Assembly (NCBI RefSeq): GCF_027980145.1
Contig: NZ_JAMZNK010000003.1
Coordinates: 62,001 to 126,000, forward strand
Direction: 5' to 3'
Origin: Flavobacterium azizsancarii
GTDB lineage: Bacteria > Bacteroidota > Bacteroidia > Flavobacteriales > Flavobacteriaceae
DNA length: 64,000 bases
Shown: piece by piece, positions 18,084 to 26,941 of the stretch
Layout of the letters: every line of letters starts with the position of its first letter
Numbering within the stretch: position 1 is the first letter of the stretch
The notes under the pieces: model-generated
Seen by the model: the letters and a program-made list of their open reading frames with translations, nothing else
The model's database searches: none
What the model was told of the DNA's origin: nothing
Program-made: the position numbers and the translations under genes

Positions 18084-19085
18084 ATGAAAACTTATACAAC
18101 TCTCCGCCAAAACTCAAGTCATTTTTACTTAATTGGATTATTGAGTTTTCTACTAGCATCATGTGGTTCTTACCAAAATACTTCTTATCATGACAATGAT
18201 GGAGTATACGGCGGCTCACCAAGAACCTATGCTCAAACAACTACCACAAATACAAATAATCAATATAAGGATTACTTTAGATCATTGCAAGATGACAATC
18301 AGTCAACTGAAATTTTTACAGATGTAGATAATTATGGTAATTATTCTGACAGCGATAGTATACAATCAGTCGCAAATGCTTACCCAGCCTGGGGAAGCGC
18401 CAATTCAGACGTTTCTGTAAATATTTATTCTGACCCTACATGGTCAATGGGATTCGGACTTGGATTTGGATATCCTTATTACGGATGGGGTTACGGAGGA
18501 GGATGGGGTTATCCTAACTACTGGGGACCTGGATGGGGCTACCCGGGATGGGGTTATCCTGGATATTGGGGACCTGGCTACAATAGATACAACAATTACT
18601 CATATAGCTACGGAAGAAGAGGATCTGCATCTTATTACGGAGACAGAAACTATGCTTCTAACAGAGGAGGTTACACCAACAGAAGCTTTACAACGAACAG
18701 AAGCTATACTACCAGAAATTCTAATTCTGACAGAAACTACAATTCAAATAGAAACTATACAACCAACAGACAAAGTGGTTATACAGATTTCAGAAGAAGT
18801 TCTGGCACAAATGGAAGAACCTATGATTCTTCAAACCCTAATTTTACAAACAGAAGAAGTTCGTCAACTCAAGGACAAAACAACAGCTACGACTATTCTA
18901 ACAGAAGATCAAGTAGTTCTACTTCAACCAGAAATTACAATAGCAGCAACGGCAATGCTCCATCAAGAAGCTACTCTCCTAGCCCATCACGTTCTATGAA
19001 TAGTGGCGGCGGAAGCATGAGATCATCTGGCGGCGGTGGCGGTGGCGGAAGATCTTACGGTGGAGGTGGAGGCGGAAGAAGATAA
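18084..19085 (+). CDS. Low-complexity Gly/Tyr/Trp-rich lipoprotein
   Basis: A 333-residue protein with a lipoprotein signal (SFLLASC, Cys27). Residues 120-170 are a Gly-Tyr-Trp-Pro block with repeats such as GWGYPGWGYPGYWGPGY. Residues 175-290 are rich in Asn, Arg, Ser, Thr and Tyr with repeats like NRSYTT and DRNYNSNRNY. The end is almost pure Gly, Ser and Arg. No enzyme motif is present; such composition suggests a disordered or amyloid-like, positively charged envelope protein. Homologues next to proS have sometimes been mislabelled prolyl-tRNA synthetase, which the sequence does not support. It lies 54 bases before the FadL-like gene and may be co-transcribed with it. Confidence 0.8.
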   Translation: MKTYTTLRQNSSHFYLIGLLSFLLASCGSYQNTSYHDNDGVYGGSPRTYAQTTTTNTNNQYKDYFRSLQDDNQSTEIFTDVDNYGNYSDSDSIQSVANAYPAWGSANSDVSVNIYSDPTWSMGFGLGFGYPYYGWGYGGGWGYPNYWGPGWGYPGWGYPGYWGPGYNRYNNYSYSYGRRGSASYYGDRNYASNRGGYTNRSFTTNRSYTTRNSNSDRNYNSNRNYTTNRQSGYTDFRRSSGTNGRTYDSSNPNFTNRRSSSTQGQNNSYDYSNRRSSSSTSTRNYNSSNGNAPSRSYSPSPSRSMNSGGGSMRSSGGGGGGGRSYGGGGGGRR

Positions 19086-19139
19086 TCCCTTCTTTCACTT
19101 TTCACTTATACAAAAAAAATAAACTAAAAACTTATCCAA

Positions 19140-20642
19140 ATGAAAAAAATATTATTCCTATTTATTACAGGATTAACTGCCAGCGTCTCACACTCGCAAG
19201 AAGTTTCAGACGCTCTTCGTTACTCACAAGACAACCTAACGGGAACAGCAAGATTCAGAGCAATGAGTGGCGCATTTGGAGCAGTTGGCGGAGACTTATC
19301 GTCTCTGAGTGTCAATCCTGCAGGATCTGCTATTTTCACAAACAACCAGACAGGAATAACTTTTAGTAATCAGAGCATTAAAAACAACTCAAACTATTTT
19401 GGCACTCAAACTAGTGATAAAGAAAATACATTTCTTCTAAATCAAGCAGGAGCTGTTTTTGTTTTTCATGATCATAACCCGAATAATAACTGGAAGAAAA
19501 TTTCTATTGGAGTAAATTACGAAAACACGAACAATTTCAATAATAGTGTTTTTTCTGCAGGAACAAACCCGACGAACTCCATTGATAAATATTTCTTAGC
19601 CTACGCCAACGGAGTACCTTTAGGAGATATAAAACGCTTAGACTATAGAGATATGTCCTACACGCAACAGCAAGCCTTTTTTGGCGGAGAAGGCTATGTA
19701 ATCAATCCCGTTACAGCCGATAACAACAACACCCAATATACTAGTAACGTACCAGCAGGAGGTAATTATTACCAGGAAAACAACATTTACACGAGCGGAT
19801 ACAACAGTAAATTAAGCTTTAATATTGCAACCTCATATAAAGACAGAATTTATTTTGGAGCGAATTTAAATGTACACATCACTGATTACAGAAGATCAAG
19901 TAGTTTTTACGAACAGAACAGCAATCCACTGCAACCAAACGAAACTATATCTGATTTAGAATTCAACAACAATCTTTACACATACGGAAATGGCTTCTCT
20001 TTTCAACTTGGTGCCATCGCAAAAGTTACAGACTCATTCAGACTTGGTTTAGCATATGAATCTAATACTTGGTACGACCTATACGATGAAGTTTCTCAGA
20101 GCCTCTATACTACTACGCAAGCTTTGGGCGGACAACCAATAAACAACACGGTTAACCCAAAAATTATAAACGTTTACGATTCTTATACTCTGCAAACTCC
20201 CGGAAAAACAACTTTTAGTGCAGCTTATGTATTTGGAAAATCCGGTTTAATTAGTGTTGATTACGCTATTAAAGATTACGGAAACGCTAAATACAAACCA
20301 ACAAACGATGCCGGATTTAGAGGTGTAAACAATGACATCAGCAATCAATTAACAAACGCGGGCGAATTGAGAGTTGGTGCTGAATACAAGATAAAACAAT
20401 TAAGCCTTCGCGGGGGATATCGTTTTGAAGGAAGCCCATATAAAAACGGAACTACAATTGGAGATTTAAACAGCTACTCAGGAGGTCTGGGCTATAACTT
20501 TGGAGGGACTAAACTAGATTTAGCTTACTCGTATTTAGAAAGAAAATCGAATCAGGGCTTTTTTGCCAAAGGATTTACAGATGGCGCTAACATTACATCG
20601 AAACTAAATAATGTTTCTTTGACTTTATTATTTGAATTGTAA
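19140..20642 (+). CDS. FadL/OmpP1-like outer-membrane transport protein
   Basis: A 500-residue barrel protein with a signal peptide (1-19, ending SHSQ). The N-terminal mature region carries the FadL hallmark: RFRAMSGAFGAVGGDLSSLSVNPAGSA corresponds to the plug segment with the NPA motif. The remainder alternates hydrophobic strands and ends in LLFEL. FadL family proteins move hydrophobic compounds such as fatty acids or aromatics across the outer membrane; in flavobacteria they are often labelled hemin receptor without proof. The substrate here is unknown. A strong terminator follows. Confidence 0.85.
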   Translation: MKKILFLFITGLTASVSHSQEVSDALRYSQDNLTGTARFRAMSGAFGAVGGDLSSLSVNPAGSAIFTNNQTGITFSNQSIKNNSNYFGTQTSDKENTFLLNQAGAVFVFHDHNPNNNWKKISIGVNYENTNNFNNSVFSAGTNPTNSIDKYFLAYANGVPLGDIKRLDYRDMSYTQQQAFFGGEGYVINPVTADNNNTQYTSNVPAGGNYYQENNIYTSGYNSKLSFNIATSYKDRIYFGANLNVHITDYRRSSSFYEQNSNPLQPNETISDLEFNNNLYTYGNGFSFQLGAIAKVTDSFRLGLAYESNTWYDLYDEVSQSLYTTTQALGGQPINNTVNPKIINVYDSYTLQTPGKTTFSAAYVFGKSGLISVDYAIKDYGNAKYKPTNDAGFRGVNNDISNQLTNAGELRVGAEYKIKQLSLRGGYRFEGSPYKNGTTIGDLNSYSGGLGYNFGGTKLDLAYSYLERKSNQGFFAKGFTDGANITSKLNNVSLTLLFEL

Positions 20643-20668
20643 TTAAGTAAATAGATGAATGGAAATTT

Positions 20669-20699
20669 CCGTCAGGCATTACCTGACGGATTTTTTTTT
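20669..20699 (+). terminator. Intrinsic terminator after the FadL-like gene
   Basis: Perfect 8-bp stem CCGTCAGG / CCTGACGG with a 5-base loop, then nine T residues. Confidence 0.92.
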
Positions 20700-20834
20700 A
20701 ACGCTAATAAAAGAAAATCTCTTTATGGCGTTCACGAAACTTCGGCAACTATAAAAGATAGAACAACTACCGAATTACCTTCATAAAAAACACGTAAAAG
20801 AAACCCAAACAAGCGGTGTTTGGATAAAAAAGTG

Positions 20835-20842
20835 TAATTTTG
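20835..20842 (+). promoter_or_regulatory. Putative rimO -7 box
   Basis: TAATTTTG matches TAnnTTTG exactly, 19 bases before the rimO ATG. A TTTG lies at 20819-20822, only 12 bases away, which is shorter than the usual spacing. Confidence 0.4.
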
Positions 20843-20861
20843 CACTCCAATTTATAAAAGT

Positions 20862-22175
20862 ATGAGAACCAAGTCTTTAAAAAAGAACAAAATTAACGTA
20901 ATCACTCTTGGGTGTTCGAAAAATGTATATGACAGTGAAGTGTTAATGGGTCAACTTCGTGCAAACGGAAAAGAAGTTGAACATGAAGCTCCAGCAGAAA
21001 GAGAAGGAAACATTATCGTAATCAACACTTGTGGGTTTATTGATAACGCTAAAGCAGAATCAGTAAACATGATTTTGGAATATGCAGACAAAAAAGACAA
21101 AGGATTAGTTGACAAGGTTTTTGTTACAGGATGTTTGTCTGAGCGTTACAGACCTGATTTAGAAAAAGAAATTCCTAACGTAGATCAATATTTTGGTACA
21201 ACAGAATTACCTCAGTTATTGAAAGCTTTAGGAGCAGATTATAAACATGAATTATTAGGAGAACGTTTGACTACTACTCCAAAAAATTATGCTTACCTGA
21301 AAATTGCCGAAGGTTGCGACAGACCTTGTAGTTTTTGTGCGATTCCTCTTATGCGTGGTAAACACGTTTCTCAAACTATCGAAAAATTAGTTAAAGAAAC
21401 TGAAGGTTTAGCTAAGAATGGCGTAAAAGAATTGATCTTAATCGCTCAGGATTTAACTTATTATGGTCTTGATATTTATAAAAAGAGAAATCTTGGAGAA
21501 CTTTTAGAAGCATTGGTAAAAGTAGAAGGAATCGAATGGATTCGTTTACACTATGCCTTCCCTACAGGTTTCCCGATGGATGTTCTTGAAATAATGAAAC
21601 GCGAACCTAAGATTTGTAATTATATTGATATTCCGTTACAACATATTTCGGATTCTATATTAAAATCGATGCGTCGTGGTACTACTCAGGCTAAAACAAC
21701 TCAATTATTAAAAGATTTCCGTGCTGCCGTTCCAGGAATGGCGATCAGAACTACTTTGATCGTTGGATATCCCGGAGAAACTCAGGAAGATTTTGAAATT
21801 TTGAAGGATTTCGTTCAGGAAATGAAATTTGACAGAATGGGATGTTTTGCTTATTCTCACGAAGAAAACACGCATGCTTATTTACTGGAAGATGATGTTC
21901 CGGACGATGTAAAACAAGCCAGAGCAAACGAAATAATGGAATTGCAATCGCAAATTTCATGGGATATGAATCAGGAGAAAGTAGGCCAGGTTTTTAAATG
22001 TATTATTGACAGAAAAGAAGGCGCTCATTTTGTGGGAAGAACTGAATTTGATAGCCCGGATGTTGATAACGAGGTTTTAATTGACGCATCTAAACATTAT
22101 GTAAAAACAGGGGAATTTGTTAATATAAGAATAATAGAGGCTACAGAATTTGATTTATACGGAGAACCTGCTTAA
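20862..22175 (+). CDS. rimO: Ribosomal protein S12 methylthiotransferase RimO
   Basis: A 437-residue radical SAM methylthiotransferase that adds a methylthio group to the conserved Asp of ribosomal protein S12. The UPF0004 domain has its three cluster-binding cysteines (Cys18 in TLGCSKN, Cys57 in NTCGF, Cys91 in VTGCLSERY). The radical SAM cluster is CDRPCSFC (Cys152, 156, 159). A TRAM domain ends the protein. The motif ITLGCSKNVYDSEVLMGQL is RimO-specific as opposed to MiaB. Its own promoter box lies upstream. The Gly-rich gene follows after 42 bases and may be co-transcribed. Confidence 0.96.
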   Translation: MRTKSLKKNKINVITLGCSKNVYDSEVLMGQLRANGKEVEHEAPAEREGNIIVINTCGFIDNAKAESVNMILEYADKKDKGLVDKVFVTGCLSERYRPDLEKEIPNVDQYFGTTELPQLLKALGADYKHELLGERLTTTPKNYAYLKIAEGCDRPCSFCAIPLMRGKHVSQTIEKLVKETEGLAKNGVKELILIAQDLTYYGLDIYKKRNLGELLEALVKVEGIEWIRLHYAFPTGFPMDVLEIMKREPKICNYIDIPLQHISDSILKSMRRGTTQAKTTQLLKDFRAAVPGMAIRTTLIVGYPGETQEDFEILKDFVQEMKFDRMGCFAYSHEENTHAYLLEDDVPDDVKQARANEIMELQSQISWDMNQEKVGQVFKCIIDRKEGAHFVGRTEFDSPDVDNEVLIDASKHYVKTGEFVNIRIIEATEFDLYGEPA

Positions 22176-22217
22176 ATTTACGCTAAAGAATTATCAATTT
22201 TAGATAAAAACATTTTT

Positions 22218-22787
22218 ATGAAACCTACACTATCTTTATTTCTTTTGGTTTTTACCTTATTCTGCTTCAATTCTGTTTCGGCTCAATACGGAAACGGATA
22301 TAATAATGGTTACGGCGGTGGAGGAGGCTATGGCGGCGGTAACGGATATGGAAGAGGCGGAGGAATGGGTATGGACAGAAGTATGATGGGAGGACCGCAA
22401 GGAAATACCAGCAAACCTAAAGAAACACCTCCGGAAGAAACAGCTGCTAAAATTGTAGAACAAATGAAACCGGTAGTAAATCTTGATGAACTTCAGGCAA
22501 TTGCTATTGCAAATGTTTTTACTGACAGCATGAAAGAACAAGGAATTCTTTTGAAAAACGAAAGCAGCAGTCAGGATCAAAAATTAGAGCAAATTAAAGC
22601 TTTAAGAGAAAGCACTACTAAAAAAATAACTGCTTTTTTGAATCCTGATCAGGTAGAAAAATACACTGCTTTTATGGCTGATTTTAAAGAGATAAAAAAG
22701 CCATCTAAATCAAAAAAGAAAAAAGATTCTAAAGATAAAGACACAAAAGAAGTCAAAGAAGATACTGAAACAAAGATTCAAGAATAA
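22218..22787 (+). CDS. Secreted Gly-rich protein with helical domain and Lys-rich tail
   Basis: A 189-residue protein in three blocks. A signal peptide (1-22, ending VSAQ) leads into a Gly/Tyr/Asn-rich stretch (23-60). Residues 72-155 form a helical region (EQMKPVVNLDELQAIAIANV) that resembles Spy/LTXXQ-like periplasmic chaperones in helix pattern and in the motif FLNPDQVEKY. The tail (156-189) alternates Lys and Asp/Glu. I do not recognise a named family. It sits between rimO and an amidase gene, both on the same strand, with gaps of 42 and 34 bases, so an operon is likely. Confidence 0.75.
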   Translation: MKPTLSLFLLVFTLFCFNSVSAQYGNGYNNGYGGGGGYGGGNGYGRGGGMGMDRSMMGGPQGNTSKPKETPPEETAAKIVEQMKPVVNLDELQAIAIANVFTDSMKEQGILLKNESSSQDQKLEQIKALRESTTKKITAFLNPDQVEKYTAFMADFKEIKKPSKSKKKKDSKDKDTKEVKEDTETKIQE

Positions 22788-22821
22788 TTGTTTCAGTCTT
22801 ATCTAAAAAAACGTAACTATT

Positions 22822-23727
22822 ATGGCAAAAAAACATTTTTGTTATCTGATTTTAGCCCTTATCATTACTGGTTGTTCAACAAATCCTTACAAAAGCACAG
22901 AGAAGGTTTATGATCAGCAGCTTAAAACTTTAGAAAATCAAATTACGAGTAAAGAACCTCAACCAATTCCTCCGGTAAGCCCTGTAGTTATTGATACTAC
23001 ATATGCTCAACAGCTTGGAATTGTAAAAGATACTTTATCAAAAACGGGATCTACTTATTTACTAAACGGCATTAATACAGAATGGATCGGTACTGTAAAT
23101 TTTAATTTAAGGAAACCAAGTTTTATCATTATTCATCATACTGCCCAGGATTCTATTCAGCAAACGATTAAGACGTTTACCAAAACTAAAACACAGGTAA
23201 GTGCACACTATATAATTTCTGAAAATGGAAATGTAGTTCAAATGCTAAATGATTATTTAAGAGCATGGCATGCTGGAGCTGCAACTTGGGGGAAAAATAC
23301 AGATATCAATTCTTCTTCAATTGGGATAGAGCTTGATAATAATGGCTTTAAACCTTTTACAGAAGCGCAGATTGGAAGTTTAGTCGCTCTTTTGACAAAA
23401 TTAAAGAAAGACTATAACATCCCGACGCAAAACATATTAGGGCATGCTGATATCGCTCCAGGCAGAAAACAAGACCCGAGTGCTTTATTTCCCTGGAAAA
23501 CATTAGCAGAAAAAGGATTTGGAATTTGGCCGGATGCTGTTTTAGAAGAAGCTCCATTTGATTTTAAAATTGAACCCGCATTGAGAATTATAGGATATAA
23601 TACCAAAAATCTCTCAGCAGCCATTATGGCATTCAAATTACATTATATTCAAACTGATGTAACTGCTACTTTAGACCGAAAAACAATAGATACGATTTAT
23701 TCGATTTATAAAAAGCAGGTTCAATAA
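22822..23727 (+). CDS. N-acetylmuramoyl-L-alanine amidase lipoprotein (Amidase_2)
   Basis: A 301-residue lipoprotein (LIITGC, Cys18) that should cleave the amide bond between muramic acid and L-alanine in peptidoglycan or its fragments. The Amidase_2/AmpD domain spans about 97-235. Predicted zinc ligands are His105 (IIHHTAQ), His208 (LGHADIAPGRKQDP) and Asp218, with Glu170 as catalytic acid. The ADIAPGRKxDPS motif is typical of AmpD/AmiD. The last 60 residues (APFDFKIEPALRIIGY) form a short peptidoglycan-binding-like extension, as in AmiD. Outer-membrane anchoring is expected from the family and lipobox. Confidence 0.92.
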   Translation: MAKKHFCYLILALIITGCSTNPYKSTEKVYDQQLKTLENQITSKEPQPIPPVSPVVIDTTYAQQLGIVKDTLSKTGSTYLLNGINTEWIGTVNFNLRKPSFIIIHHTAQDSIQQTIKTFTKTKTQVSAHYIISENGNVVQMLNDYLRAWHAGAATWGKNTDINSSSIGIELDNNGFKPFTEAQIGSLVALLTKLKKDYNIPTQNILGHADIAPGRKQDPSALFPWKTLAEKGFGIWPDAVLEEAPFDFKIEPALRIIGYNTKNLSAAIMAFKLHYIQTDVTATLDRKTIDTIYSIYKKQVQ

Positions 23728-23750
23728 AAAGAGAAAATACTCAAAATACA

Positions 23751-23788
23751 AACGCGTTTCTAAACATTTAGAAACGCGTTTTTTTTTA
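23751..23788 (+). terminator. Intrinsic terminator after the amidase gene
   Basis: A 14-bp perfect inverted repeat (AACGCGTTTCTAAA / TTTAGAAACGCGTT) with a 2-base centre, followed by a T tract. Confidence 0.92.
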
Positions 23789-23796
23789 TTGAAGTT

Positions 23797-24050
23797 GCCG
23801 CAAATTGCACAAGTTGGAACAAATTAAGAATGCAGAATTTAGTGACTGATTACTGGAATTAAAAAGATTAATTTTTCTTTATGAAACTTTTTTTTGCCAC
23901 AAATGCGCAAATTAGCACAAATTAAAAAGCTGAATTTAGTCGCCGATTTCTGTTGTCAAAAACAATTAATCTTCCTTAGGCAACTTTTTTTTTGCCTCAA
24001 ATGCGCAAATTAGAACAAATTGAAAATACTGAATTTAGTCAATTACAATA
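23797..24050. repeat. Three degenerate tandem repeats of about 98 bp
   Basis: The motif GCC(A/G/T)CAAATGCGCAAATT or a close variant begins at about 23797, 23896 and 23994, giving spacings of 99 and 98 bases. Each is followed by AGCACAAATT-like and GAATTTAGT-like words at matching positions; the third copy is shortened. The stretch from 23790 to 24200 otherwise has no gene. Confidence 0.75.
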
Positions 24051-24199
24051 GCTATCCGGATAAAAGTTTAAAGCAGGTTAAAATGATTTACTCCCTGGAT
24101 TTAGTGATAAATATATCTGCCAAAATCTTTTTTAAATCTGCGTGAAAAATATTTTACTTCATTTATTTACCAATGCTTGAGTCGTAACAAAAAAAGCTC

Positions 24200-24242
24200 T
24201 CAAATAAAAAAGCTGCCAAAACATTAGTGTGTTTCGACAGCT
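24200..24242 (-). terminator. Terminator after the porin gene
   Basis: On the minus strand AGCTGTCGAAAC pairs with GTTTTGGCAGCT (two wobble or mismatched positions), followed by a T-rich run. A run of about 16 A residues on the plus strand (24246 onward) precedes it. Confidence 0.7.
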
Positions 24243-24275
24243 CCAAAAAAAAAAAAAAAATATCAATCTTTATCT

Positions 24276-25370
24276 CTAGAAAGAGTATGTTGTAGCAATT
24301 AATGCGTAGAACGAACCACCTGTTGGCATAGCATCTTTATCTAAAAAGATATCTTCAGATGCGGCATCGTATCTTAACTCAGGAATTATAGTCAGTTTAC
24401 CTACTTTATAATTCAAAGAAACTGTATTTGCAAAAACGTTTGATCCCATTAATGTTCCCACATTGGCCGCAGCATTTTTAGCATCAAAATATTCCATTCT
24501 GTAAGCTAAGCTCAAAGATGGTTTGAAAGCATAATTAGCATAGCCTACAAGTGAAAACCAATCACCATCTAAAGCACTGTCAAAGTCATTTTTAGTTTTA
24601 GCATATGTCGCATTAAATCCTAAAGAAAAAGCATCTGTTATTGTTTTAGAAGCCACAAAATCAATTTGTGTTTTATTTTCATCAGACGGAATCACTAATG
24701 TTCCCGGAGTAGGATTAGTACTTCCTGATGTAAAGTTTAAATATGCACTTCCTGTCTCGCCAATATAACCCAATTGCGCTATAAAAGTTTTTTGAGTCGA
24801 GCCGGCATCCATAGCTGATTTAAAATCAGTAGGATTTGTAATTCCGGCCATTGCAGTAAACTTTCCTGAGGTATATTGTGCTTTTACACCTGTATTAAAA
24901 AATGGTCCATAAGAAAATGCGTAAGACATACTGTAGTTTTTATTTCCTATTGCATCTAATACTTCATATCCTATATGTGTACCAAAACTACCTGCCACTA
25001 CCTTAAATTCATCTGTAATCTGATACGTAAAAAACAATTGTTTAATTAAAAATTTTGCGTCAATATCTTTATCTGTTGTTTCATTATATGAAAACTCTCC
25101 TGCTCTCTTCCCGAAACCTAAGTCTACAAAAACGGAGGCCTTCCCAAACGTATGCGCTGCCTGAACGGAAGCCATTCCTAATTCGAATGAATCTTGCGAG
25201 TTGGTAAAGCTCGTTAATCCATTCATTTGTTTTGAAAAATCATACTTATAATAAGCGTCTGCCGATCCTCCCCAAGTAGTTGCTGGTGAAACTGAAGTGT
25301 CAGTATCATCTTGGGCAAAAGCAAAAGAACTCGTTAACATCGCGGCTAAAATGTGTACTACTTTTTTCAT
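24276..25370 (-). CDS. Outer-membrane beta-barrel porin (BBP2/OmpL-like)
   Basis: A 364-residue protein with a signal peptide (1-19, ending SFAFAQ) and a body of alternating strands ending in ATTYSF, the C-terminal Phe signature for barrel insertion. The sequence resembles the putative beta-barrel porin-2 family (segments FGKASVFVDLGFGKRAGEF and GSFGTHIGYEV). The substrate is unknown. It is monocistronic, separated from the mannan locus by a 590-base gap and its own terminator, so a role in that locus is not implied by transcription. Confidence 0.8.
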   Translation of the reverse strand: MKKVVHILAAMLTSSFAFAQDDTDTSVSPATTWGGSADAYYKYDFSKQMNGLTSFTNSQDSFELGMASVQAAHTFGKASVFVDLGFGKRAGEFSYNETTDKDIDAKFLIKQLFFTYQITDEFKVVAGSFGTHIGYEVLDAIGNKNYSMSYAFSYGPFFNTGVKAQYTSGKFTAMAGITNPTDFKSAMDAGSTQKTFIAQLGYIGETGSAYLNFTSGSTNPTPGTLVIPSDENKTQIDFVASKTITDAFSLGFNATYAKTKNDFDSALDGDWFSLVGYANYAFKPSLSLAYRMEYFDAKNAAANVGTLMGSNVFANTVSLNYKVGKLTIIPELRYDAASEDIFLDKDAMPTGGSFYALIATTYSF

Positions 25371-25904
25371 GTTTTAATTGGTTTTTAGTTATTAATTGAT
25401 TCTGGTTAGTTAATCTTTTATATATCTATTTAATAGTATAAGTCATTTCTAAAACCTCTTATTCGTCTCTCAAACACCCTCATTTTCATTAGCGAATTTA
25501 TTAACTTTTGTATGAGTAAAAGAATTGAAATTCATTTTTTTGACGAATTCAGGGAAGAATTACGGATTACAAAAATTAGAATAACAATAATCATGATATG
25601 ACATTTATACTTCTTTATTTTTGAAAATTTGACAACCATTAAAAACTAAAAACACTAGAAAATTAGACATCAAAGCCAAATAGGAACTAAAAAACAAGAT
25701 AAAAACACAATAAAATGTCTAAAAAAAAAATCAACCCTATAAAAAATAGGGGGTCAAGTACAAAAACAAAAAAATAAACACAAAATACAGCATGACGTAA
25801 AAAATTTAAAAAGCAATAAAACAAATTGTATAAATTCCTACAAAAATAAAAATAAACAAAATAGGAGTAATTCATAAAAAGCAGTTGTTATTTCAGAGTT
25901 AAAA
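25371..25904. other. Long A+T-rich gap
   Basis: No convincing gene. The only sizeable frame (25687-25875, minus) is a composition artefact rich in Phe, Leu and Tyr. A small hairpin CCCTAT-AAAAA-ATAGGG lies at 25735-25751. The plus strand from 25600 to 25900 is extremely G-poor. The region presumably includes the porin promoter, but I found no TAnnTTTG box near its start. Confidence 0.5.
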
Positions 25905-25940
25905 ACAAACAAAAAGCCTGTTCAAGATTGAACAGGCTTT
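25905..25940 (-). terminator. Terminator of the sus operon
   Basis: Perfect 12-bp stem AAAGCCTGTTCA / TGAACAGGCTTT (25913-25924, 25929-25940) followed on the minus strand by TTTGTTTGTTTTT. It ends the susC-to-GH5 operon. Confidence 0.92.
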
Positions 25941-25964
25941 CCTTAAAAAATCACGCAAGCAATG

Positions 25965-26930
25965 CTAATCTTGCGTATTGTATTTCCTTAAAAACTCACG
26001 AACTTTAATTCCTGATTCTTTTAAATCTTCTTCTTTCCATTTTCCTTCTGACTTAGCCGACTTTTTTAAAATTGAGCAAGTTTCATCTTTATCAGAAACA
26101 GACCAGGTAATCCAGCTCAATTTTCGGTCTTCCATCCAGTCGATATATTCCTGCCAGGCTTTGAGATCGAGAGATCCATCGCCAGAAGCTTCCATTCCCG
26201 CCGATTCTGAAACAAAAATAGGCAAACCACTTTTTATAGCATTATCCGTTCTATCCCGTAACTCCTTACCATGTGTTGCCGCATAAAAATGCATGGTATA
26301 CATAATATTATCAAACCCTTTTATTGGATCAGCAGCCGGAAGATCTACATCCTGATCCCAATGCGGAGAACCAACTAAAATAATATTATGGGCATCATTT
26401 TCCCGGATTATCTTAATTACCTCTTCGGAGTATGCCTTTACCTCTGGCCATGATTCATGATCCGGCTCATTGAATATCTCATAGATTATATTAGGATACT
26501 TTGCATATTTTTTAGAGACCTCAGCAAAAAACTCTTTAGCTTCCTTCAGATTAATATTATGACTGTGCCAATCAATAATCACATAGATATCAGACTTTAT
26601 AGCTCCGTTTACAACTGCTTCTATTTTTTGTTTAGAAAACTCAGGATTCTTTACATACGACCATTCTCCAAGTTCAATTCCCATTGCAGCGCGAACCACA
26701 TTACAATTAAAGTCTTTTTTTAACCAACTCACCGCCTTTTCATTATAAAACCTGGGCCACATACTATGCCAGCCAAAACTCATACCACGCAAAACAATCG
26801 GATTATTGTTTTTATCTACCAATTGTGTTCCACGAACATTGAGCTGACCATGATTTTTAACAAATTGAGCATTCGCTATAGAAAACATTAATAATAAGGT
26901 AAGAGCAAAAAAGTGTTTTTTACTATTCAT
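25965..26930 (-). CDS. Glycoside hydrolase family 5 endoglucanase/endomannanase
   Basis: A 321-residue secreted enzyme (signal peptide 1-21, ending IANAQ). The GH5 catalytic barrel fills the rest: acid/base Glu155 in YEIFNEP, nucleophile Glu242 in FVSESAG, and the conserved HFYAATH. The subgroup looks like the bacterial cellulase branch (GH5_2-like: RGMSFGWH, WHSHN) rather than the GH5_7 mannanase branch. The substrate is therefore a beta-1,4-glucan or, in this setting, the glucose-containing backbone of glucomannan. It is the last gene of the sus operon, 11 bases after the GH27 gene. No lipobox is present, so it is periplasmic or released. Confidence 0.92.
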   Translation of the reverse strand: MNSKKHFFALTLLLMFSIANAQFVKNHGQLNVRGTQLVDKNNNPIVLRGMSFGWHSMWPRFYNEKAVSWLKKDFNCNVVRAAMGIELGEWSYVKNPEFSKQKIEAVVNGAIKSDIYVIIDWHSHNINLKEAKEFFAEVSKKYAKYPNIIYEIFNEPDHESWPEVKAYSEEVIKIIRENDAHNIILVGSPHWDQDVDLPAADPIKGFDNIMYTMHFYAATHGKELRDRTDNAIKSGLPIFVSESAGMEASGDGSLDLKAWQEYIDWMEDRKLSWITWSVSDKDETCSILKKSAKSEGKWKEEDLKESGIKVREFLRKYNTQD

Positions 26931-26941
26931 AATAAAATGAT

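Noticed and set aside
18460..18999. A 179-codon open frame within the Gly-rich lipoprotein gene
   Set aside because: It is an Ile/Thr/Glu-rich by-product of the repetitive codons of the real gene in another frame, with no signal or domain.
18084..19085. Label of prolyl-tRNA synthetase for the lipoprotein next to proS
   Set aside because: No synthetase motif is present; such labels on homologues appear to be neighbour-derived.
22257..22580. A minus-strand frame opposite the Gly-rich secreted protein gene
   Set aside because: Low-complexity Ser/Thr/Ile sequence that mirrors Gly-rich codons on the other strand.
24243..24262. Run of about 16 A residues considered as an assembly error
   Set aside because: It lies next to a terminator where A/T tracts are expected; no frame is affected, so error cannot be shown.
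25687..25875. A 62-codon minus-strand frame rich in Phe and Tyr
   Set aside because: The composition results from an A-rich plus strand; no initiation signal or family resemblance.
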